This document shows, piece by piece, positions 35,841-45,196 of a DNA stretch of 64,000 nt. The notes beneath the pieces are model-generated. The model ran no database searches. It saw nothing but the letters and a program-made list of their open reading frames with translations, and was not told the DNA's origin. The position numbers and the translations under genes were made by a program. The stretch comes from Dictyoglomus thermophilum H-6-12 (GTDB lineage Bacteria > Dictyoglomota > Dictyoglomia > Dictyoglomales > Dictyoglomaceae): NCBI RefSeq assembly GCF_000020965.1, contig NC_011297.1:186001-250000 (forward strand). Reading direction: 5' to 3'. How positions within the stretch are numbered: position 1 is the stretch's first letter; every line of letters starts with the position of its first letter.

Positions 35841-36624
35841 TTATCTTAATAAACCTCTCTGTTAATTTGTAATATATTCTACTTAAAGTTAAAAAGACAA
35901 AAAGCCAAAAGATTTGTATTGCCAAAGAGTTTAAATAATCAAAAATAGTAAGACTTTTATTAATTAAGATCTCTATAGGCATATGGTATATGGTTTTAAA
36001 AGGTAAAATCTCTAATATTTTTCTTAGATTTTCTGGAAAAAGGGGAATAGGTATTATACCTCCTGATAGAAATAATATTATGGAATCCTTTGTGACAGAG
36101 AGTCCCCAAATAGATTCAGTAAAAAAGGCAGTAACTCCCACAATAAAATCAATATTGAAATATATTAAGTATGAAATGATTACAGAGATCACAAAGAATA
36201 AAAAATTAATGCCCATGTTAATTGGCATTCTGAGAATAAACTTTAATAGAACCAAAACTGGCAGGGTTATGGTTAGTAAATTCAGAATAACCCATGTTAT
36301 TCTCTTGAAAAACATATAAATTTGAAAGTCTAAGGGCTTTGTCAAAATTATGGAGAGATTTCCACTTATCATAAGCTGAGATATATCCCAATCTACCCAT
36401 GTTTGGAATAATCCAAAGATTGCAGTAGCTAAAGAAAGGTAGGTAAAAGTACTTTCAAAATTCATACTTAAATTTTCTTGTCCCAAGCTTTTATATATGG
36501 CCTTCCACAAAAAGAAAATCAGTAAAATATAAATATACTTCTCTAAGGCATTAAAAAATAGAGAAAACCTATAAACCATCCTTTCAAGGAGAAATCCTTT
36601 GGCTATATAAATGTACTTTTTCAT
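35830..36624 (-). CDS. ABC-2 type permease
   Basis: A 264-residue membrane protein with six predicted helices ('YIYILLIFFLWKAIYKSLG', 'YLIYFNIDFIVGVTAFFTES'). The segment 'DSIILFLSGGIIPIPLFPEN' with the loop before the last helix is typical of the ABC-2 permease superfamily. Paired with the permease at 35034 and the ATPase at 36621 through short overlaps (11 and 4 bases). It likely exports a lipid-linked or peptide product of the glycosyltransferase operon. Confidence 0.85.
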   Translation of the reverse strand: MKKYIYIAKGFLLERMVYRFSLFFNALEKYIYILLIFFLWKAIYKSLGQENLSMNFESTFTYLSLATAIFGLFQTWVDWDISQLMISGNLSIILTKPLDFQIYMFFKRITWVILNLLTITLPVLVLLKFILRMPINMGINFLFFVISVIISYLIYFNIDFIVGVTAFFTESIWGLSVTKDSIILFLSGGIIPIPLFPENLRKILEILPFKTIYHMPIEILINKSLTIFDYLNSLAIQIFWLFVFLTLSRIYYKLTERFIKINGG

Positions 36625-37646
36625 TTCCTTGACTCCTCATAAATGAGCTTTATTACTTCTTCGGTCTGTATATCTTCTGTATGGATATCCTCTATAGGTA
36701 TGAAGTTTGTAATGAACCTGAGTATTTCTAACAAATTTACATCTTGTTTTTTAAAGCTTATGTCTAACCAATAAGATTTAATCGCACAGTCAGATATTAC
36801 ATCGTTAAATTTTTCCAATAGAAGTACTTTTATCTTATTGATCTCTTCTTCATCTACATTATCTCCTACTCTTATTTTTGCCTTTCTATACATCTTGAAT
36901 TTTTCCTTTAGATCCTCCAAAAGACCATCGTATATGATTTTCCCTTTGTCTATCACAATAATACGAGGACAAAGAGCTTCCACATCGTTCATATCATGGG
37001 TTGCGAGAAGAATGGTTGTATTTTTTCTCCTGTTTAGTTCTTTTATTAATTTTCTTACCTTATCCTTTATCAAGATATCAAGTCCTATAGTAGGTTCGTC
37101 TAAAAATACTACCTTGGGATTATGGAGAAAAGAGGCTAAGATGTCACAAAGTACTCGTTGGCCTAAGGACATTTGCCTTACAGGTTTTCTGTAAAGAGCT
37201 TCTATACCGATGATTTCCTCAAAAAGCTCTAAATTCTCTTTGAAGGTTCTTTCATCTATCTCATAAATCTCTTTCAAGATCTTAAAAGATTCAATAAGAG
37301 GCAGAGACCACCAAAGTTGAGTTCTTTGACCAAAAACTACCCCAATATTTTTTGCATTTTTTATCCTATCTTTATAAGGAATAACATTATTTATTAAAAC
37401 TTCTCCACCATCTGGTTCTAAGACTCCTGTCATTATCTTAATTGTTGTAGATTTTCCAGCTCCGTTAGGTCCTAAGAAGCCTACTATCTCTCCTTCTTTT
37501 ATTTCCATAGAAATTCCATCTACAGCCTTTACATAGAAATAATCTTGAGAAAAAAGGTCTTTTACTGTACCCCAAAATCCCTCTCTCCTGTTTAACACTT
37601 TAAAATACTTTCTTAAATTACTTACTTTTATAACACTATCTACCAT
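36621..37646 (-). CDS. ABC transporter ATP-binding protein
   Basis: A 341-residue ATPase. Walker A '[20 protein letters not shown]' near residue 55, 'FGQRTQLWWSLP' as Q-loop, signature 'MSLGQRVLCDILASF', Walker B 'VVFLDEPTIGLD' and the switch His in 'LLATHD'. The N-terminal extension before Walker A ('RKYFKVLNRREGFWGTVKDL') is characteristic of the ATPase paired with two ABC-2 permeases in viologen-type exporters. It powers the exporter encoded at 35034-36624. The start overlaps the glycosyltransferase gene by seven bases. Confidence 0.93.
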   Translation of the reverse strand: MVDSVIKVSNLRKYFKVLNRREGFWGTVKDLFSQDYFYVKAVDGISMEIKEGEIVGFLGPNGAGKSTTIKIMTGVLEPDGGEVLINNVIPYKDRIKNAKNIGVVFGQRTQLWWSLPLIESFKILKEIYEIDERTFKENLELFEEIIGIEALYRKPVRQMSLGQRVLCDILASFLHNPKVVFLDEPTIGLDILIKDKVRKLIKELNRRKNTTILLATHDMNDVEALCPRIIVIDKGKIIYDGLLEDLKEKFKMYRKAKIRVGDNVDEEEINKIKVLLLEKFNDVISDCAIKSYWLDISFKKQDVNLLEILRFITNFIPIEDIHTEDIQTEEVIKLIYEESRK

Positions 37647-38725
37647 AGGCTTAAATCCTTTCTTATTTTTTCTTCCTCAAGTTTTATAGGAATAAAGGGA
37701 AATAAGAGCTTTATTAAGAATAATAATCTTGTAAAATTGAACTTATAAAAGAGGGATTTAAAGACAAAAAGAATAGCCTTAAACTTGTTGATCTTATGGT
37801 TCATAAAACCAAGGGTAAAATATTTTCTTCCAATAATATCCTTTATCCTATTAATACATTCCCTTTTTCTCACTATTTTCTGGGAGCTTTTTATAAGCTT
37901 TTTATGAATAGAATTTAATTTTATCTGACCTAAACCTACAAAAGTAAATTTTTCTATAAATCTTCTGTTTTCTAAAACATCGTCAATTTTTACATCTCTC
38001 CTATCAAAGAAGTTATAGATATTATCTGGACCTTGATAATAATAAAGATGATAATTGTCTATTAAACAGAAAGAATAATCAAGTATAACTCTATATACAA
38101 AATCTGAATCTTCACATACAAGTAAATCTTCATTAAATAATCCAATCTTTTCAATAACATCCCTTTCAATGACTAATGTATTAATATGGGTACAATAAGA
38201 ACCACCTTTAAGAAAGGATTCTTCGTAGAAATTGTCTCCAAAAAAGATATATTTTCCTTCTATTTTGGGATTAAAAATAGAGATTATTCTTTTTAATCTC
38301 GCACGTTCCTCTGGTATTTCTGAATCAAAGACTCTTCTAACTTCTCCATCTTCTTTAACGGTTATCCATAATGCAAAAGAAACTTTTACATCATAATTCT
38401 CTAAAACGTCAATGCTTTCTTCTAAATGTAGCTCTGACCACTCATCATCTGAGTCCAAAAAGGCTATATATTTTCCCTTAGAGTTTAATATGCCAAAATT
38501 TCTTGCTCCTGCTGGTCCCTTTTTTCTCTCGTTCTTTAAATATCTTATGCGATTATCTATGGAAAGATACTTTTTAACTAAACTCTCAGTGTTATCACTA
38601 CTTCTATCGTCTACAATTAAAAGCTCCCAATTTTCATAGGTCTGCCTTCTTACAGACTCTATAGCTCGAGGAAGGAGCTTTTCTCTATTATATGTGGGGA
38701 TGATAATACTGACTTCAGGTTGCAT
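37640..38725 (-). CDS. Glycosyltransferase family 2
   Basis: A 361-residue GT-A enzyme beginning 'PEVSIIIPTYNREKLLPRAI' with 'LLIVDDRSSDNTE' and the metal-binding 'IAFLDSDDEW' near residue 92. It uses a nucleotide sugar to extend a glycan or glycosylate a protein. The C-terminal 110 residues are Lys/Phe-rich and may lie at the membrane. It is one of three glycosyltransferases in this operon. The start overlaps the preceding gene by 11 bases. Confidence 0.9.
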   Translation of the reverse strand: MQPEVSIIIPTYNREKLLPRAIESVRRQTYENWELLIVDDRSSDNTESLVKKYLSIDNRIRYLKNERKKGPAGARNFGILNSKGKYIAFLDSDDEWSELHLEESIDVLENYDVKVSFALWITVKEDGEVRRVFDSEIPEERARLKRIISIFNPKIEGKYIFFGDNFYEESFLKGGSYCTHINTLVIERDVIEKIGLFNEDLLVCEDSDFVYRVILDYSFCLIDNYHLYYYQGPDNIYNFFDRRDVKIDDVLENRRFIEKFTFVGLGQIKLNSIHKKLIKSSQKIVRKRECINRIKDIIGRKYFTLGFMNHKINKFKAILFVFKSLFYKFNFTRLLFLIKLLFPFIPIKLEEEKIRKDLSLW

Positions 38726-39914
38726 AAGTTATATTAATTTTCTTCTTCCTCCATTCTTGAGCTTTTTCATAATCTCCTATTCTTTCCCAACAATTTATCA
38801 TATGATCAAAAATAGTTTTTGTTGATGATAAAAAGGTTCCAGATTTTTGTATTTTATATATATTGGCAACCTTAATTTCTTTATAAATAATTGAATTAAG
38901 CAAAAAGGGATTATACTTTAAAGCTATCTGAAGATGCCTTATAGCACTGATCGGATCAAATCTTTCTAATAAAGAAGCAAAATTTAAATTTAAATTAGGA
39001 CTCATGGGATCATACAATAAAGCTTCTTTAGTAAATGACAAAGCTTTATCAAGCTCTTGTCTTTTTAGAGAGATCTCGGCAAGTAAAGTGTAGATCTTAT
39101 CTTTAATACCTATGTCAAAGGAAAGCAAGTTTTCAACTATAGTTTCAGATTTTTCAATCTCATTCATACTTAAATAAAGTTGAGCAAGGAAAAACTGAGC
39201 TAATGGAGAACGATTATGGTCTAATGAAATTGCTAATTTAAATTCCCTTTCTGCTTCGTCTAATCTGTCTAAAGCCCAATATTCAAGTCCTAAATAATAA
39301 TGTAAGTTATGATCTTGGGGATTTTTAGCTATTTCAGACTCTAAAAGATTTATGTTTCTAAATCTTTTACTTAAAGATTTTTCTTCGCAGTATAACAAAT
39401 CAAAATGATGCAATAAAACACTACCTCTTGCAAAAGCTCCATTTAAGGCTTTTATAGAAGGAACCACTGATGCATGTATAGGTCTATCATTATATTTAAT
39501 TTGAGGATGTTTTCTAAATAGTCTGCACATTAAAAAATTTGCCCACTTTCCTTCTCCAAAGTAGTTTAGATGGGGTAAATAAAAAGCCATTATATTATCT
39601 GAGACCTCTCTTACAAGCTTTCGTAGTTCTAATCCTCCTTCAGGAGTTATAACTTCGTCAGCATCAATTACAAAGATCCATGGATAAGATGCTGCTTCTA
39701 TATATAGATTCCTTGCGCTATCAAAAGTAAAACTTTCTGCATTTATAATTTTACTTCCAAAATCTTTAGCAATCTCAACGGTCTTATCATTAGAACCATT
39801 ATCAACCAATATTATTTCATCTACATAATTAACAATACTTTTTAGACAGTTACTTATAACTTTTTCTTCATTTTTAGCCAAAATACAAGCGGTTATACCT
39901 ACCTTAGAAGTCAT
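38715..39914 (-). CDS. Family 2 glycosyltransferase with C-terminal TPR repeats (SunS-like architecture)
   Basis: A 399-residue protein. Residues 1-110 are a GT-A domain ('ITACILAKNEEKVISNCL', 'IILVDNGSNDKT', 'PWIFVIDADEVI'). Residues about 180-370 are TPR-like helices ('HYYLGLEYWALDRLDEAERE', 'AQLYLSMNEIEKSE'). This two-part layout occurs in SunS, the S-glycosyltransferase for the peptide sublancin, and in many GT2-TPR polysaccharide enzymes. A role in glycosylating a peptide is therefore possible but not shown. It overlaps the kinase-fold gene before it by 11 bases. Confidence 0.85.
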   Translation of the reverse strand: MTSKVGITACILAKNEEKVISNCLKSIVNYVDEIILVDNGSNDKTVEIAKDFGSKIINAESFTFDSARNLYIEAASYPWIFVIDADEVITPEGGLELRKLVREVSDNIMAFYLPHLNYFGEGKWANFLMCRLFRKHPQIKYNDRPIHASVVPSIKALNGAFARGSVLLHHFDLLYCEEKSLSKRFRNINLLESEIAKNPQDHNLHYYLGLEYWALDRLDEAEREFKLAISLDHNRSPLAQFFLAQLYLSMNEIEKSETIVENLLSFDIGIKDKIYTLLAEISLKRQELDKALSFTKEALLYDPMSPNLNLNFASLLERFDPISAIRHLQIALKYNPFLLNSIIYKEIKVANIYKIQKSGTFLSSTKTIFDHMINCWERIGDYEKAQEWRKKKINITYAT

Positions 39915-41154
39915 CTTTTAGAAAGATCCCCATTTTAGAATTCTCAAATAATAATTTTGCCCACTTTTTAAGAAATTCATTAATAGAATAATTATTGTAA
40001 TTAATAACAAGCATAATATCATTTATGTTGTATTGAGAAAGTAGATCTGAGAAATTATTCATGTCTATTATGAAGGCTTTGTAATAACTTTTCCATGTTT
40101 TTTTATCAATAAGAGACAGAAATTTCATTAGATACCTATATAATTTACCATAAAATATTATTAATAATAAAGATCTAGTTCCAATAAAAGATAATGGACA
40201 AATTAGTTTTGCTGTGTTCAAATCTTTTACAGTGTTCCAAGGGCTAAAATTTATCACAAGGTTAAAGTGTAGATTGTTTAAAATATCTTTATCTTCTCGA
40301 AGTAATTTTAGTAGTTTGCAAATTATCTCAGCTTCATATAGTTGCAACTCTGACCGTTTTATTCCTGAAACGTAGATTGCTTTTAAAATTCCGTAGGTAC
40401 ATAGTAAATTTTTGTAAAACATTTCTACAAGAAATTTAGAGTTTGAAATTTCTTTATACCATTTAGCAAGTTCTATAACTTCAGATGCGGCATTAAATTT
40501 ATACCAATTTCTGCTTAGTATAACCGAGACTATCTCACAGTAATGTTTTAAAAGATTAATTTTTTCTTCTTTAGTTAGCTGGTTGTCTGTAAATAAATAT
40601 TTAGTAAGGGATTTTCTTTCAAAATCCAAAATATTAGATAGAAGACCAATATTGTATTTATTCCCCAAAAAACAAATATTATCAAGATCTATAATGTAAC
40701 AATTTTTTTCATCAATAAGAATATTATTTCTAGATAAATCACCATGAAGTAATTTAGCCCTATCCCAAGAATAAAGTGTCTCTAAAATTATTCCAAGATA
40801 AGAAGTAGGATTGTGTATTTCAGATAATACTCTTGCTTTAATATTCTCCATTATTATTATTTTATTACTTAAACTAAATCCATAGATTCTTGGAATATTA
40901 TAGATTTTAAACTGGATTAATAAGCGATAATTTTTAAGAAAATTACTAATACTCGTATATGTGCCTATATCAGTATGTGAAATTTGGTAACTATAATCTA
41001 GATATTGCTTAGCGGTATAAAATCCATCCGTGGAAAAATAAATAATACTTCTTTTAGTCCGAATTTTTTCTATAAATATAGATGAGTCCCACATAAAAGT
41101 TTTATTCTCATTCTTATCTAAAATTTTTATTTTTGCAGCTTTATACCAAGACAT
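39904..41154 (-). CDS. Protein-kinase-fold protein (Kdo kinase/RIO-like), probable sugar or lipid kinase
   Basis: A 416-residue protein. 'KLLHGDLSRNNILIDEKN' followed by 'CYIIDLDNICFLG' is the catalytic loop (HGDxxxxN) and metal-binding Asp (DLD) of eukaryote-like, Kdo-kinase or aminoglycoside phosphotransferase folds, near residues 140-170. 'NKIIIMENIKARVL' is the hinge. The glycine-rich loop is not obvious. Within a glycosyltransferase operon it most likely phosphorylates a sugar of the growing glycan. The C-terminal 200 residues are not recognised. Confidence 0.65.
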   Translation of the reverse strand: MSWYKAAKIKILDKNENKTFMWDSSIFIEKIRTKRSIIYFSTDGFYTAKQYLDYSYQISHTDIGTYTSISNFLKNYRLLIQFKIYNIPRIYGFSLSNKIIIMENIKARVLSEIHNPTSYLGIILETLYSWDRAKLLHGDLSRNNILIDEKNCYIIDLDNICFLGNKYNIGLLSNILDFERKSLTKYLFTDNQLTKEEKINLLKHYCEIVSVILSRNWYKFNAASEVIELAKWYKEISNSKFLVEMFYKNLLCTYGILKAIYVSGIKRSELQLYEAEIICKLLKLLREDKDILNNLHFNLVINFSPWNTVKDLNTAKLICPLSFIGTRSLLLIIFYGKLYRYLMKFLSLIDKKTWKSYYKAFIIDMNNFSDLLSQYNINDIMLVINYNNYSINEFLKKWAKLLFENSKMGIFLKDDF

Positions 41155-42337
41155 CTTTTATTAATGATTTATATTCCCTTGCAACTCGACGTGATGAAAA
41201 AATTTTATCAACATACATTCGGCATAAGTACCGATCTATACTTTTAACGTGATTAATTTTTAAAATACATTCATCAAAAGTTTTAACAACAAAACCTACT
41301 AAACCATCAATTATGACTTCTGTGATTGCACCCTGATTCCAGGCTATGACTGGTGTTCCTACAGCTAAAGATTCTACTAGTACACGTCCAAAAGGTTCTC
41401 TCCAGTATGGGTCTTCGGAACCTCCAAAATATAGAGATGCTACGGCATATTTCATTAATTCTCTTTTTTCATCTTCATTTGCAGTACCATAGTAAATAAT
41501 ATCTTTCCCATCACATTGTTCAAGGACTTTCTTGTAATAATCCATTTCTTGCTCCTTTTCTCGCTCAAATACGCTGCCTGCTATAATTAGACATCCTTTT
41601 ATTTCTTTGATTAATTTTATAGCTGTCAATTGTCCTTTTATTTTGCAAATTCTACCTATTGTTATAAAGTAGTTAATATTTTTTCTCTTTAAACTTTTTA
41701 ATATTTTTATACTTGGTTCTTCGGGAGAGTCAGTTAAGACAAAAGGAGAAAATGGGAAATCTTCAACATCACATCCATAATATATTGGAATAATCTTTAT
41801 ATATTTGTTTTTGTTAAAATTCATAGGTATTCCTTTTATTATTTCATGATAGTGTGATAAGCTCAAAGCAATAATAATAAATGGAGCCTCTCGTTTAATT
41901 CTTCCTGCTATAAGATCTTCTAAAATCAACCTTATTTCTGTATTTATTTGATTATGAGGGCTATAAATAATAGGGCAATTAAACCTCTGTAATATCTGTC
42001 TTATAATAAAAGGACTATCATAATGGATGTTTATCAATTGAGGAGGATTAGAATTAAGACTATCTATTACAAATCTGTCGTAACTCTTTTGCAAAATAGC
42101 TCTTTCTTCTTTAGATAAGTTTATTCCTTCTTCCCAAAGTCCAAATGGGATATTTGTCATTAAAGTATCGACTTCAACAGATGACGAACCTGGAGCAAAA
42201 AGTCTAATTTTATAATCTTCTCTAAGATATTTTATTAATTCCCAAACTCCTCGTTGTGTTCCCCCATACCCTTTAAATGGAGGAACAGGTAGACTTGGTG
42301 AGACGATTATCGTTATTTCAAGATTACTCCTACTCAT
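41141..42337 (-). CDS. Glycosyltransferase family 4 (GT-B)
   Basis: A 398-residue GT-B enzyme. The N-terminus reads 'VSPSLPVPPFKGYGGTQRGV'; the C-terminal nucleotide-sugar site reads 'EPFGRVLVESLAVGTPVIAW' and 'GAITEVI' near residues 315-345. Such enzymes transfer sugars with retention from UDP-, GDP- or ADP-sugars. It overlaps the upstream nucleotidyltransferase gene by four bases and the kinase-fold gene by 14. The donor and acceptor cannot be told. Confidence 0.92.
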   Translation of the reverse strand: MSRSNLEITIIVSPSLPVPPFKGYGGTQRGVWELIKYLREDYKIRLFAPGSSSVEVDTLMTNIPFGLWEEGINLSKEERAILQKSYDRFVIDSLNSNPPQLINIHYDSPFIIRQILQRFNCPIIYSPHNQINTEIRLILEDLIAGRIKREAPFIIIALSLSHYHEIIKGIPMNFNKNKYIKIIPIYYGCDVEDFPFSPFVLTDSPEEPSIKILKSLKRKNINYFITIGRICKIKGQLTAIKLIKEIKGCLIIAGSVFEREKEQEMDYYKKVLEQCDGKDIIYYGTANEDEKRELMKYAVASLYFGGSEDPYWREPFGRVLVESLAVGTPVIAWNQGAITEVIIDGLVGFVVKTFDECILKINHVKSIDRYLCRMYVDKIFSSRRVAREYKSLIKDVLV

Positions 42338-42972
42338 AAGCTCCTTTTATTTTTGAATTCCCTCATATTTAATAAGCGTATTCTACAATTTATAAGAATA
42401 TTGGCAGTGTATGTGTCTATGATGTCTTCTTTAAGTAAAAATTCAATGGCTTCTAAATAAGCCTTATGAGAAAAAGCATGTTTATACAAAAACTCTTTAA
42501 TTTTACTAGAACTATTAAAGATAGGATTTACCCAGCCAGAGACAACAAAAACAATTTTTGCGCTTTCTATTCCAGAGTTTCTATGAAATTTATTTAACTT
42601 TACCTGAAAAGATTTCACATCTTCTTCTTTTATTCCAGTAATAAACAACAAGTTTGAATCATATCTACTTAGTCCTATTAATTCTTTAAAATATTTATCA
42701 GCTTCAGGATCATGTTCTTCATATAAAACAGGAAAAATATGAATATTAGATTTAATTCCTTCACTGATGTAAAAATTCTTTATAATATAAACCCGTTCTT
42801 TAGGGGTCAACAAATATACCTTAGAAGGGTTTACAGACCAAACAAGAGTATGGAAAAAAGAATTTCCAAAAGCTTGAGCCAGATTCCATACTTGTTTAAG
42901 GACATCTCTATGTCCACGATGAAGTATATCATAACTGCCGGCTGTAACAATAACTATTCCTTTTTCCTTCAT
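42334..42972 (-). CDS. Cytidylyltransferase-like nucleotidyltransferase
   Basis: A 212-residue protein starting with 'GIVIVTAGSYDILHRGHRDV', in which GxxxxxHxGH is the nucleotide-binding motif of the cytidylyltransferase/NadD superfamily. The second motif near 'TGIKEEDV' replaces the usual ISSTxIR. The family activates sugar or alcohol phosphates with CTP or ATP. As the first gene of the glycosyltransferase operon it may prepare an activated sugar or glycerol unit. The 40-bp motif lies 59-98 bp upstream, back to back with a regulator-like gene. Confidence 0.78.
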   Translation of the reverse strand: MKEKGIVIVTAGSYDILHRGHRDVLKQVWNLAQAFGNSFFHTLVWSVNPSKVYLLTPKERVYIIKNFYISEGIKSNIHIFPVLYEEHDPEADKYFKELIGLSRYDSNLLFITGIKEEDVKSFQVKLNKFHRNSGIESAKIVFVVSGWVNPIFNSSSKIKEFLYKHAFSHKAYLEAIEFLLKEDIIDTYTANILINCRIRLLNMREFKNKRSL

Positions 42973-43021
42973 AAAGATTCTAAAAAATCTTCCTCAAATT
43001 CTTTCCACTTAAACTTTTAAT

Positions 43022-43185
43022 TTCTACTTTACCTTTTTGCATATGACTTTCAACTTTACCCTACTTAGGAACGCTGATGAAATCTTTATTTTAATAGGGC
43101 AAATTTTTTTATTTTTAAATTTTTTGAAGATAAAACGTTTTACTAAAAAATTGCTTAGATTAAAGAATGTGATATAATTACAAAA
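43022..43185 (+). promoter_or_regulatory. Intergenic control module M2: 40-bp motif and regulator promoter
   Basis: The 40-bp motif sits at 43031-43070, ahead of the minus-strand operon at 42972. TTGCTT (43151-43156) and TATAAT (43173-43178) are 16 bp apart and drive the plus-strand gene at 43208, leaving a leader of about 23 nt without a clear Shine-Dalgarno. The whole block is repeated at 55381-55530 and, partly, at 51901-52020 and 63480-63582. Confidence 0.8.
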
Positions 43186-43207
43186 AAATTTTTCCCAATT
43201 TTGAGAT

Positions 43208-44731
43208 ATGCCCAAGGAAATTTCTTATATCAATAGGATTATATCCGCGTATGGATCTTATGCGAAACCATTTTTAAACTGGATTTTGGAAACAGGCAGA
43301 ATTTCTTCAGCCTGGAAAACTTATTTTTTAGCATTGAAATTATATTGGAAAGGAGAATATTTTTTAGCTTTAAGTAAATTAGAAAAAGCCCTTAATAAGT
43401 GCAATAATAGTAAAACATTATATTATCTTGTTCTTACTCAAAAGCTTGCATTTTTATCAAGGGTAAATAGTAAAGAAGGAGTAGAGCTCTTTCACAAGTT
43501 AAAACAAGAATTCCCTTATATTCCATCCTATGTAAGAAATATTGCAGTCTCATCACTCCTTCATTACTATGCTACTATCTTCCCATCTAATCTCCCCAAG
43601 TTTCGTATTTGGAGCAATAGTTATCATTTAGACTCTTCCTCCCAGGTTTTTATATTCTTAGGTAAGGCAAGAGAAGAGATAAAAAAAGAAAATATTAGAA
43701 AAGCCATATTTTACTACGTTAAAGCTTTTAGAACATCCCTATCTATTCCCCATCCAACAGGAATTATCAATAGTTTAAACAACCTCTCTTGGAATCTTAA
43801 AGAAAGACATCCTAAATTTTCTCTATCATTAGCTAAAAAAGCTGTTTATTACTGTGCTTTATATAGGGAAGATCTATCTTATGATTTTGCTGTTCTGGAT
43901 ACTCTTTTTGAAGTACAGAGGATTAATAATGATCTTTCTATTTGTGAGACTTCTATGATTATTAAGCACTATTATAAATTTTTGTCAGATTCTTCTGGAA
44001 ATTACAATAAACAGCACTACAGAAAAACCTTTGAATCCTCTAAAAGATTTTGTTTTGATTTAGAACCTTCTTTCTATAAAAATAATGGAGAATTGAGAGA
44101 TTTAAATAAAGTTTCAAATATTAAACCTGATTTTAATAATCTCCCCCTTGAAGTATTAATTGAATTGAGAAGAATAAACATATTAAAAAACTTTCAGAGA
44201 ACCATAGAAAAATTAAATAATGTATCAAAGGACGCAAGAGAAAATTTAATTCTCTCAAGTTTTATGAGTCTTTGTGATAGAAAAAGTTTATTTCCTTCTA
44301 CTTATAAAAAGATTAAAAACATATTGGATTTCTCAGAGAATATTAAAAGACTCATTAATTTTGCGAAGAGGGATTTTGAGGTTATAAGATTTTTATCCTA
44401 TATCTCTAATGACCATCCTTTTTTTGAAGCAAGAATGGATTTAGCAAAAAAATTTTTGGAAACTCTACTCCCAGAGAAAAGAGAATTTTTCATAAGTTTT
44501 TACCTCTCTCTAAAGGAAAAAGAAAAAGAGCTTATAGATGCTTTTGTGAGGAATTATGTAAGATATGATAGAGATTGGCATATTAAAATACCTACTCCTG
44601 CAGAAATAGTTTCTTTTGTTAAAGGATTTCAGCTGAAGGAACTGCCTTCTTCTTTAGCTTATTTTTGCTTTGAGAGGAGAGAAAGAAGAAATTTCAATAA
44701 AATAATTAATGAAATGATGGTTAATGCTTAA
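43208..44731 (+). CDS. Regulator-like helical repeat protein, full-length copy of a three-copy family
   Basis: A 507-residue protein without signal peptide or membrane span. Residues 30-120 read like TPR helices ('ALKLYWKGEYFLALSKLEKA', 'TLYYLVLTQKLAFLSRVNSK'), and more helical pairs follow to about 250. The C-terminal part 'IPTPAEIVSFVKGFQLKELP' is not a recognised DNA-binding motif. The first ~120 residues and the upstream 150 bp are almost identical to copies at 55560 and 63613. TPR architecture, divergent placement and linkage to peptide operons recall peptide-sensing RRNPP regulators, but no HTH is visible and the assignment is only a proposal. Confidence 0.7.
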   Translation: MPKEISYINRIISAYGSYAKPFLNWILETGRISSAWKTYFLALKLYWKGEYFLALSKLEKALNKCNNSKTLYYLVLTQKLAFLSRVNSKEGVELFHKLKQEFPYIPSYVRNIAVSSLLHYYATIFPSNLPKFRIWSNSYHLDSSSQVFIFLGKAREEIKKENIRKAIFYYVKAFRTSLSIPHPTGIINSLNNLSWNLKERHPKFSLSLAKKAVYYCALYREDLSYDFAVLDTLFEVQRINNDLSICETSMIIKHYYKFLSDSSGNYNKQHYRKTFESSKRFCFDLEPSFYKNNGELRDLNKVSNIKPDFNNLPLEVLIELRRINILKNFQRTIEKLNNVSKDARENLILSSFMSLCDRKSLFPSTYKKIKNILDFSENIKRLINFAKRDFEVIRFLSYISNDHPFFEARMDLAKKFLETLLPEKREFFISFYLSLKEKEKELIDAFVRNYVRYDRDWHIKIPTPAEIVSFVKGFQLKELPSSLAYFCFERRERRNFNKIINEMMVNA

Positions 44732-44740
44732 CACTACAGT

Positions 44741-45185
44741 TCAAAGAATCCCTTTAATTGCCTCTATAAAATCAGTGAAGTCTTTAATATCCTTTTTGGC
44801 ATACTCATAAATTTCTTAATCTCTCCGATAGATCTTTATCTAAGACTTTCTCTTTTTCAAGGATTTCTATGCATTCTCCTAAACTGGAAACTCCCTTATT
44901 GAATCTTTTAGTGCAGATGTGGACACATATCCCTCCTAAGGATTCTATAGCTTAGAGAAGGAAGTATTTTAAGGCTGCTATATTTCTCTTGTCAGACCAG
45001 AATTTCTCTGTTTTATTTTTTTCAATATCGATCTGCATCAAGGAAGAAGCTCCTTTAAAGATAAGTAGGATATATACTCATTACTAATGGCTTCAAGGGA
45101 TGTTGTTTCTATTAAATCTGTAAGGAATTTTTCAATCAATAATTCTTTATTCTTTCCTTTTCATAAAGGGAGTAAAATTCCTTGT
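44741..45185 (-). pseudogene. Decayed HepT-like HEPN gene with antitoxin tail
   Basis: Joining frames on the minus strand gives 'KELLIEKFLTDLIETTSL' (end of an MntA-like antitoxin), then 'NIAALKYFL', 'AIESLGGICVHIC', 'SLGECIEILEKEKVLDKD' and finally 'YEYAKKDIKDFTDFIEAI'. These are successive parts of a DUF86/HepT protein, but the segment with the RxxxxH motif is missing and several stops interrupt it. A second relic of the same tail lies at 52069-52149, after the other copy of the control module. Confidence 0.65.
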
Positions 45186-45196
45186 TCATAAAAATA

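Noticed and set aside
43024-43215. 63-codon minus-strand frame in the intergenic control module
   Set aside because: It covers the regulator promoter and the 40-bp motif and recurs only because the module is repeated.
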